From Nitrosomonas oligotropha (GTDB taxonomy: Bacteria > Pseudomonadota > Gammaproteobacteria > Burkholderiales > Nitrosomonadaceae): 64,000 nucleotides of DNA. A model generated the notes under the pieces. That model worked only from the letters and a program-made list of their open reading frames with translations. It did no database searches and was not told the DNA's origin. The DNA is taken from contig NZ_FNOE01000005.1 of assembly GCF_900106555.1 (NCBI RefSeq), positions 90,975 through 154,974 on the forward strand, written 5' to 3'. Positions 46,724 to 53,440 of the stretch are shown piece by piece. Made by a program: the position numbers and the translations under genes. Position 1 is the stretch's first letter. Every line of letters begins with the position of its first letter.

Positions 46724-47167
46724 TTAAGCAACCATTTGTAATTCGAGCTCGGGTTGATATTGCCGCACGATTCGCACCCTTTCCTCAATCACCATTTGAT
46801 CGGCAATGCGAAAGCTGCGGATCTCCGCTTGATAGAGATGTTGAGTCGGAATGATGACGTAATGCGCTTGCGGCTCGGTAGCCAACTCGACATCGCTGCG
46901 CCTCGGGTAAGCCTGGCTACTGGTGTGGGAGTGGTAGATAACGACCGGTTCCTCGCAACGCGCGCTCATTTCTTTCCAGACTTGCAATTGCTGTTGCGGG
47001 TCAAACTGAAAGAAATTGTCCGATTGCGCGGCATTACGCATAGGAATCAGACGTAACGGCCAATTGGATCCCGCAGGACCGGCGATGATGCCGCAGGTTT
47101 CCACCGGATGATCATTCAATGCCTGAGCGATCATGGCATCAACCAGTCTAGCGTGTATCGTCAGCAT
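46724..47167 (-). CDS. JAMM/MPN metallopeptidase of the Mec type
   Basis: This protein of 147 residues has the JAMM zinc motif: Glu in HPVETCGIIAG and HSHTSSQAYPRRSD with His-x-His and Asp. These Mov34/M67 enzymes release cysteine or trim the tail of sulfur carriers such as CysO and QbsE. It lies 68 bases upstream of the CysO-like gene on the same strand, the classic pairing. The usual third partner, CysM, is not in the window. Confidence 0.85.
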   Translation of the reverse strand: MLTIHARLVDAMIAQALNDHPVETCGIIAGPAGSNWPLRLIPMRNAAQSDNFFQFDPQQQLQVWKEMSARCEEPVVIYHSHTSSQAYPRRSDVELATEPQAHYVIIPTQHLYQAEIRSFRIADQMVIEERVRIVRQYQPELELQMVA

Positions 47168-47393
47168 AATTCCTTGTCTCCTTTAATTATTATGAGTTAA
47201 TGGCCGGTTTACGGCGCTTCTTTGCAAATGGGTAGCGATTGATCGGCCTGAATGCAATCGATCGCCGGGCTGGTTGATTCTTCTAGTCAGTCAAGATGGA
47301 TTAGCCGTGCTTCGCGCACGTACGCGCATCCTTCCAAACCCTTCGTTGCAATTAATTCTCGCGAAATTTAAATTAAACAAACGGTGTTGGGAA

Positions 47394-47425
47394 TGTGGCA
47401 AATTGCCGCGCGGCAATTTGCCACA
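47394..47425. repeat. Perfect 32-base palindrome
   Basis: TGTGGCAAATTGCCGC is directly followed by its exact reverse complement GCGGCAATTTGCCACA, with no loop. It has no T tract, so it is not an ordinary terminator. Symmetry and position, 67 bases upstream of a small frame with a good ribosome binding site, fit an operator or a cruciform site. Confidence 0.7.
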
Positions 47426-47491
47426 GCGTTGATCTCTCTATTCCACGGGATGCTTATTAATCAGCAAAAACAAAATTTCTTAAGGAGAAAT

Positions 47492-47638
47492 ATGACATTA
47501 AACAATTCAATTCAAACAGCTGCGGTTGATGTGTGAAAAGGAATTGCAGATGGCGAGGTGCCCGGCACGATGGATATTTTCTTTCGTTCCAGAAGAATGC
47601 CGCAAGAAATGCAGCAGCAAAGAAATTCAGTTCAGTGA
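47492..47638 (+). pseudogene. Small gene interrupted by an in-frame TGA
   Basis: TAAGGAG precedes ATG 47492. The frame encodes MTLNNSIQTAAVDV, then TGA (47534-47536), then 33 further codons (KGIADGEVPGTMDIFFR and on) before a second stop. A single change TGG to TGA would explain the break. I do not recognise the protein. It could also be a genuine 14-residue peptide gene. Confidence 0.35.
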
Positions 47639-47681
47639 CCTCCAGTCTTGCCGGAGATCATTGAACTGTCATAACAGCACG

Positions 47682-48572
47682 CTATTTCAAAATGAAATCC
47701 CGTACGATTTTTATCTGATGGTCATCCATTAGCATCGGCGCATGGCCAATGCCGGGTAACTCGACGATTTGGGCTTTTGCGCCGCGCAACTGCATTTGCG
47801 CCGCCGTTTCAGCCGATAAAATATCTGATTCAACACCACGCAGCACCAACGTTGGCGTCGCTAACTGATCCCATTGCGCCCACAAATCGATATCGGTGAT
47901 TTTATGTTCTTTGAAACTGACGGCAATCCTGGGATCATAGCGGAAGCCGTAAGTACCATCCGGATACTCACGGACACTATGAATCGCCATATGCTTCCAC
48001 TGTGCTTCGGTCAGGGGCCCAAACGACACTGAAATCACTTGCATGTACTGCTTGAATTCTTCAAAACTATTGAAACGCGGATCTTTACCGACATAATCGG
48101 CAATCCTTTTCAACGCGATGGCAGGGATCAACGGACCGATATCGCTCAAGATCAATTTATGGATCGTAACCGGCTGGTTCGGTTGTATCGCCAGAATCAT
48201 ACCGATCAGCCCGCCCATCGAAATACCAACCCAATCCAAGGTGATTTTCTCTTGATACTGCGATTGGAGATGCGTTATCAGCGACATCGCATCGGATAGA
48301 TACAACGGGTAATAATCGTAATCATGCGCGTGTTCAAGCCAATCACTTTGGCCGCGCCCCACCACATCGACGCAAATCACCCGGCAATCCGCTTGCAGCG
48401 CCTGTGCAAGATAATCGAAATCACGGCAATTACGCGACAAACCATGCACACAGATGACTACATGCGGATTACGCGGATCACCCCAATCGGTATACGCAAT
48501 ATGATGCGGCTTTTTAGATTGGCCATCTCCCGACAGCGTGGGAACAAGCAGCCGGTTTACAGATATATTCAT
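47682..48572 (-). CDS. Alpha/beta hydrolase
   Basis: This hydrolase of 296 residues has the oxyanion HGLSRN near residue 45, the nucleophile elbow GISMGGLIG near 117 and the catalytic His in GIGHAP near 275. The acid is probably Asp in GVESDILSA. The start MNISVNRLLVPTLSGDGQSK has no signal peptide. The substrate cannot be told. It lies divergent from lpxK. Confidence 0.85.
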   Translation of the reverse strand: MNISVNRLLVPTLSGDGQSKKPHHIAYTDWGDPRNPHVVICVHGLSRNCRDFDYLAQALQADCRVICVDVVGRGQSDWLEHAHDYDYYPLYLSDAMSLITHLQSQYQEKITLDWVGISMGGLIGMILAIQPNQPVTIHKLILSDIGPLIPAIALKRIADYVGKDPRFNSFEEFKQYMQVISVSFGPLTEAQWKHMAIHSVREYPDGTYGFRYDPRIAVSFKEHKITDIDLWAQWDQLATPTLVLRGVESDILSAETAAQMQLRGAKAQIVELPGIGHAPMLMDDHQIKIVRDFILK

Positions 48573-48788
48573 GATCTTCTTGCTCTTGTGAATTAAGTGT
48601 CAGACCCGCATTGATTGCATTATTGCTACGCGAATCCAAACAAAAAATGAAATTTATGATGGCGAATATTCACACAATTCCTAGAGTCTGGATATAGGTC
48701 AGGTAAAAATTTTTGCCGGTTCAATCGCATGATGGATAACGATTGGAATCGCATGTACTATGCATACCGTAATCCATACCTCATCTGA

Positions 48789-49817
48789 ATGCAAAATATG
48801 AAATTATCGGAGCTGTATTGGCATCGCATCACCCCGTTACACTTTGTTTTGTGGCCATTAAGTGTTCTGTATCGTTTCTTTCTGGCCGGGAAAAAATTGT
48901 GCTACTGGTTAGATATTCTTCCGTCGGTCAAACTACCGGTCCCCGTGATTATCGTCGACAGCATCAGCATCGGCGATGGCGGAAAAACACCGCTGCTGCT
49001 TTGGCTTGTCGATTTATTACTGGCGCATGGCTTTCACCCTGGAATCGTCACACAAGGTAACTCGGATAATGCCGGACCACCGGCAGCAGTCACAACCGCC
49101 AATAGCTCGCAGCATAGCGGAGGAAAAGCATTTTTATTAGCGCAGTTACATGGAAAATCCTGTCCGGTCTGGATGGGCATCGATCGAATTGCCGCTGCAC
49201 AAGCGCTACTCACCGCGCATCCCGAATGCAACGTCATCATCAGTAATGATGGCTTGCAATATCATCGCCTGGAACGTGATATTGAAGTCATTGCCGTTGA
49301 TTTTAACGAGCAGAGCTTCGGCAATGGATTACTACTGCCTGCCGGCCCTTTACGCAGTGCTCTGAAAGATCTGGGAAAATCCAGCATCCTTGTAGCCAAT
49401 AACTTGCAGAATCATTATGTTGATCCAGATCAGCAGAATAAAATTTACAATATGAAGCTGGTAAACGAAACCGCCTATCTTGTGCTCGATCCGCAACAGC
49501 GCAAAACCATTGCCGATTTTGGAAAAGAATCAATCCGGATTGTTACTGATGCCGACAATGTCCACTGGTTGTATGAGCTTATGCAAAAAACAGGCATCAA
49601 TGCGGAGTTACACTCGCATCCAGAAAATCACCGCTTTAGGGCGGAAGACATTCATTTCGCGGATGCTGATATCATCCTCATGCCGGAAGAAAATGCGCTG
49701 CAATGTAAAGACTTCGCACACGGCAAACTTTGGGCAGTATCCCAGAAAGCCTGGGTGAATAGCGAATTGCAATCGGTTTTATTAAGGAAACTGCACAGCA
49801 ATCCCTCCTCTTTATAA
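48789..49817 (+). CDS. lpxK: Divergent lipid A 4'-kinase LpxK
   Basis: LpxK phosphorylates the tetraacyldisaccharide precursor of lipid A at the inner membrane. The 342-residue protein has the family layout: N-terminal membrane-associated helix (LHFVLWPLSVLYRFF), P-loop region VDSISIGDGGKTP, then SNDGLQYHRLERDIEVIAVD, and LLPAGPLRSALKDL. Several conserved positions differ from typical LpxK. The P-loop is GDGGKT instead of GGTGKT, the SRGYGG stretch is TQGNSDN, and DDGLQ has become NDGLQ. Whether it is the cell's only LpxK or a degenerate paralogue cannot be decided here. Confidence 0.8.
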   Translation: MQNMKLSELYWHRITPLHFVLWPLSVLYRFFLAGKKLCYWLDILPSVKLPVPVIIVDSISIGDGGKTPLLLWLVDLLLAHGFHPGIVTQGNSDNAGPPAAVTTANSSQHSGGKAFLLAQLHGKSCPVWMGIDRIAAAQALLTAHPECNVIISNDGLQYHRLERDIEVIAVDFNEQSFGNGLLLPAGPLRSALKDLGKSSILVANNLQNHYVDPDQQNKIYNMKLVNETAYLVLDPQQRKTIADFGKESIRIVTDADNVHWLYELMQKTGINAELHSHPENHRFRAEDIHFADADIILMPEENALQCKDFAHGKLWAVSQKAWVNSELQSVLLRKLHSNPSSL

Positions 49818-49851
49818 GGAGATGCTGATGCTTACGGAGCGCCGGTCAGCC

Positions 49852-49879
49852 TTGACAAAATACCGTTTTCATTTAAAAT
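49852..49879 (+). promoter_or_regulatory. Sigma-70-type promoter upstream of lysC
   Basis: TTGACA (49852-49857) is followed by a 16-base spacer and TAAAAT (49874-49879). The match to the consensus is good. Transcription would start about 350 bases upstream of lysC, giving a long leader, or would drive an unannotated RNA. Confidence 0.6.
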
Positions 49880-50239
49880 CGCGGGCACTGAGAAAGACTG
49901 CATTGATTTTTCATTTCAGTATTCTCTAAGCTATCGAAATGGGTTCTCCTTCGCAATCCAGCAAATAAACCTAAATCATAGCTAAGTGTTTCAGTTACTT
50001 CATTTATATCCTTCCAGAGTACTATCCCGCAAGAAATACCCTGGAAGGATTATCCAACAGCTGATCAATAGTGAAAAACCTGAAGTACAAGTGAATACTC
50101 ATAGTTGCACGCATCCGCACGGTAAGATGGAAAAACAACCCGCTGCCTTTTTCAAAAGCAGCGCAATCTGGTTTTCTAGCAGTGAAATGTGTAGAATTAC
50201 GCGGTTTTCCAATTCTGAAATTTAGCGGATCATAAATTC
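49880..50239 (+). other. Long leader region of lysC
   Basis: No credible gene is seen. An 8-base stem CCTTCCAG / CTGGAAGG (50010-50017, 50041-50048) and a shorter CGCTGC / GCAGCG stem (about 50141-50163) could structure the transcript. I do not recognise a lysine riboswitch. Confidence 0.35.
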
Positions 50240-51469
50240 GTGGCTTTTTACGTACAAAAATATGGCGGCACCTCAGTCGGCAGCACCGAGCGAATAAAGA
50301 ACGTTGCGCGCCGGGTCGCGAAATTTCATTCGCAGGGACACCAAATCGTCGTTGTCGTTTCGGCCATGAGCGGCGAAACCAACCGCCTGATTGCGTTAGC
50401 CCATGAAGTACAAGAAAACCCCAGTCCACGTGAACTGGACGTCATGATCTCCACCGGTGAACAGGTTTCCATCGCGCTTTTGGCGATGGCATTGATGGAA
50501 CTTAACGTCAAAGCAAAAAGCTATACGGGACCGCAAGTTAAGATTCTGACCGATAGCACGCACACCAAGGCCCGCATTCTAAGCATCGACGAAGCAAAAA
50601 TCCGCGCCGATCTGGATGCCGGATATGTCGTCGTGGTAGCCGGATTTCAGGGCGCGGACGAAAAAGGAAGCATCACCACCCTGGGCCGCGGCGGATCGGA
50701 CACCACCGGGGTTGCATTAGCAGCCGCCTTGAAAGCCGACGAATGCCAGATCTACACGGATGTGGATGGGATTTATACGACGGATCCTCGCGTCGTTGCG
50801 GAAGCCAGGAGACTGAACACGATAACCTTTGAAGAAATGCTGGAAATGGCAAGCCTTGGCTCAAAGGTACTGCAATTAAGATCGGTCGAATTTGCAGGTA
50901 AATACAAAGTTAAGCTGAGAGTGTTATCCAGCTTTGAGGAAGAAGGCCAAGGCACGCTGATTACTTTTGAGGAAGATGAGAATATGGAACAAGCTGTCAT
51001 TTCAGGTATCGCATTCAATCGAGATGAAGCGAAAATTACCGTATTGGGCGTTCCCGATCATCCTGGCATCGCTTATCAGATTCTCGGACCCGTGGCCGAT
51101 GCCAATATCGATGTCGATATGATTATCCAAAACGTGGGCCACGACGGTTTGACGGACTTTTCGTTTACGGTTCACCGGAATGAATTTAAAAACACCATGA
51201 ACATCCTGCGAGAAAAAATCCAACCGCATATTGGCGCGCGTGATGTACTCGGAGGTGATAGAATCGCAAAAGTATCGGTAGTCGGTGTTGGCATGCGTTC
51301 ACACGCAGGTATCGCCAGCAAGATGTTCCGGGTTTTGGCGGAAGAAGGCATTAACATCCAGATGATCGCCACCTCGGAAATCAAAGTATCCGTGGTTGTT
51401 GATGAAAAGTATATGGAACTGGCTGTCAGGGTTCTACATAAAGCATTCGATCTTGAGCAAGCGCTCTAA
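50240..51469 (+). CDS. lysC: Aspartokinase
   Basis: Aspartokinase phosphorylates aspartate at the entry to lysine, threonine, methionine and diaminopimelate synthesis. The 409-residue protein starts with GTG and has VQKYGGTSVGS, SAMSGETN, TLGRGGSDTT and YTDVDGIYTTDP of the kinase domain. Two ACT domains follow from about residue 260 (GVPDHPGIAYQILG, VSVVGVGMRSHAG), which bind the feedback inhibitors lysine and/or threonine. It is the common betaproteobacterial single-gene form. A long leader precedes it. Confidence 0.95.
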   Translation: MAFYVQKYGGTSVGSTERIKNVARRVAKFHSQGHQIVVVVSAMSGETNRLIALAHEVQENPSPRELDVMISTGEQVSIALLAMALMELNVKAKSYTGPQVKILTDSTHTKARILSIDEAKIRADLDAGYVVVVAGFQGADEKGSITTLGRGGSDTTGVALAAALKADECQIYTDVDGIYTTDPRVVAEARRLNTITFEEMLEMASLGSKVLQLRSVEFAGKYKVKLRVLSSFEEEGQGTLITFEEDENMEQAVISGIAFNRDEAKITVLGVPDHPGIAYQILGPVADANIDVDMIIQNVGHDGLTDFSFTVHRNEFKNTMNILREKIQPHIGARDVLGGDRIAKVSVVGVGMRSHAGIASKMFRVLAEEGINIQMIATSEIKVSVVVDEKYMELAVRVLHKAFDLEQAL

Positions 51470-51520
51470 GAAATCGATAATGCTGATTTTCGGGAAAATC
51501 ATCATAGTGTAGTCATTAAC

Positions 51521-51613
51521 GGAGAGATGGCCGAGTGGTCGAAGGCGCTCCCCTGCTAAGGGAGTATAGGCTCAAAAAGCTTATCGAGGGTTCGAATCCC
51601 TCTCTCTCCGCCA
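51521..51613 (+). tRNA. tRNA-Ser (anticodon GCU)
   Basis: The gene folds into a serine tRNA. The acceptor stem pairs GGAGAGA with TCTCTCC, the discriminator is G and CCA is encoded (51611-51613). The anticodon stem CTCCC/GGGAG encloses the loop CTGCTAA with GCT at 51555-51557. A long variable arm follows, and the T arm is GAGGGTTCGAATCCCTC. It reads AGC and AGU codons. It lies about 50 bases after lysC. Confidence 0.97.
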
Positions 51614-51765
51614 AATATCCAGTATCCATGCCGTTCTCAGTTACATAACAATCATAATCCCTTCAATCATCCCATCAAAAAAATTTGGGATAATTCGATT
51701 AATCATCGATGGAATTCCTTCAGCGGAATCTGTTAATTGTGGGATTAGACTACCAGCATTCATCT

Positions 51766-52122
51766 TTATTGTTTCTGGCTGGACAAACGTAGCTTGGCAG
51801 TTATCTGTGCCAATCCTGCTGCGGGTAATGCAAGCAAGCCAAACAGAATCACTCCCAACGGCAATAAACTATAATCTGAATTGGACAGGATCATCATACC
51901 CGCTTGCCCAAACAAGACAGAGAATCCCCAGCGCCACGGCTTTTCGGGAAATTGGTAACCGAGCCATCCGGTTAAAATAATTGAAAGCGGATAGGTCACA
52001 GTCCAGTAAGACGAAGCATCCCAGGCTTCGGCTTTACCGCTTATCATTGCTGTTGCTTGCCATAAAACAGCACCTCCGATGATTGCAAGCATGTAGGCAA
52101 TTTTTACTGCTCTATCGTTCAT
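51766..52122 (-). CDS. Small membrane protein, unknown function
   Basis: This protein of 118 residues has four predicted hydrophobic segments (about 8-27, 38-58, 64-83, 85-105) and a short basic C-terminal tail. I do not recognise the family. No clear ribosome binding site precedes the ATG. It lies between tRNA-Ser and the umuC remnant on the same strand as the latter. Confidence 0.55.
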   Translation of the reverse strand: MNDRAVKIAYMLAIIGGAVLWQATAMISGKAEAWDASSYWTVTYPLSIILTGWLGYQFPEKPWRWGFSVLFGQAGMMILSNSDYSLLPLGVILFGLLALPAAGLAQITAKLRLSSQKQ

Positions 52123-52192
52123 AGCAAATTAATTTCGATGAAGCTGGTTAAGAACGGTAAGAATTGCTGCTAATTGAAGTAAAAAACACCGC

Positions 52193-52789
52193 TCATTTCA
52201 TGACACAAATCAACTCATCCCAGTACGTAGTGTAATTAGGACTTTTATTCCCCTGTTTCATCTTCCAGGGCTGCTTGAATCCCTCGGATGCAAGTTTTAG
52301 CGTGCCTCGCCCCATGTGGGCATTGATCTGATCCATGACGCGCATCAGTTGACTGGTTCTAGTATCAGTATCGACCGACCCGAAGAGATCAATTTGCCGG
52401 GATACCAGTTCTGACAGCATCATGCCCGCTTTTTGGTAGTGATAACCACGGCGGTAAATTTTGCGCAATCCCCATAAGGCTGCTTTGGTCAGTATTAGGG
52501 TGCTGTCAGTTTGTGTTGATAATGGAATGCTCATTCCATTGGCATAATATTTTTGCCTGGAATTGAACGGACTGGTGCGAATATACACGTGTATCACTCC
52601 GGCGTACGATTGCTGACGACGAAGTTTCTCTGCAGCACGACTGGTATAGAGAGAAGCAGATTCTTCCAGGCTGGCCAAATCTGAAACAGGAATTCCAAAC
52701 GACCTTGATGAGCTAACAATTTCTTTCTTATAAAAGGAATCTACGAAACATAGCATATCATCCTGATCAACAAGCGATTTTTCCTCCAA
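52193..52789 (-). pseudogene. umuC: C-terminal half of UmuC (DNA polymerase V), truncated
   Basis: The 198 residues match the end of UmuC-type Y-family polymerases: SSSRSFGIPVSDLASLEES (little-finger start), SRAAEKLRRQQ, YHYQKAGMMLSEL, DLFGSVD, LMRVMDQINAHMGRGTL, and SPNYTTYWDELICVMK from DUF4113. The palm and finger domains with the catalytic acidic residues are missing, and the frame opens at a TTG. About 220 residues are lost, so it cannot be an active polymerase. No umuD is seen. Confidence 0.85.
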
Positions 52790-52987
52790 GAGTGACTCTA
52801 AAATTCGTCTTTTACATTACTGAATTAATTAATGCCTTGTTTGCGCCAAAATCCATCGAAATCTAGTACGGATACACTACTGCATATCGATTAGCTTCAC
52901 ATCCACTACATGTAACATACTCACCTAATAATAGATTGAAACATTTCTCAAACTCACTCTGGAAGCAGCAGAATGAAAAACTATTAA

Positions 52988-53408
52988 GTAAAACCCGGAA
53001 ACAAGCTAACCCTCTCTCATTTCGACCCTGACGACACCGGCGATTATTCAGGAATGCCTTTATGCCAATGGCGACCGCGCCTTGCTGATCATGTTGCAGC
53101 GCATGGATACCAGCGGGCAAGGATGGCGTGATCAAGCATGTGATGTCCGGCGTGAATCGACACAGGGGAGCAAAGTAGTGACGTTCAAAACCCCCATCAG
53201 CGGAAGAACTCGATCATGATTTTTTGTGGCGCGTGCATCAGAAGGTGCCCGCAAAAGACCAGATCGACATTTTCAACCGCTCACACTACGAGGATGTGCT
53301 GTGATTACCCGCGTGCACGATCTCATTTCGGACAAGGTGGTCAAACAGCGCTCTAATCAGATCACGGAATTTGAGGAATTATTGACTGAGGGCGGAACGG
53401 CCTTAATG
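52988..53408 (+). pseudogene. ppk2: Decayed polyphosphate kinase 2 (ppk2)
   Basis: Pieces of PPK2 appear in order in different plus-strand frames: VKPGNKLTLSHFDPDDTGDYSG (from 52988), ECLYANGDRALLIMLQRMDTSG, KDGVIKHVMSGVN with the Walker A Lys, [31 protein letters not shown] then [10 protein letters not shown], and TRVHDLISDKVVKQRSNQI. At least four frameshifts separate them. The central part between ECLYANG and the N terminus and the whole C-terminal third are missing. PPK2 interconverts polyphosphate and nucleotides, so the function is lost at this locus. Confidence 0.88.
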
Positions 53409-53440
53409 CTAGATAGCTTGCCCGGTATCTTTTTAGCTGC

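Larger units (their letters stand above)
47168..47681. other. Intergenic region with palindrome and a possible broken small gene
   Basis: Apart from the 32-base palindrome (47394-47425) and the interrupted small frame (47492-47638) listed separately, these 514 bases show no gene. A longer frame at 47526-47732 on the plus strand lacks a binding site and shows no recognisable protein features. Confidence 0.4.

Noticed and set aside
47526..47732. Plus-strand frame of 68 codons overlapping the end of the hydrolase gene
   Set aside because: No ribosome binding site and Cys-rich shadow-like composition; the other frame (47492-47638) has the binding site.
51521..51613. tRNA-Ser as attachment site of a genomic island
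   Set aside because: No integrase or repeated tRNA 3' end was found to its right; the pseudogenes nearby can be explained by decay alone.
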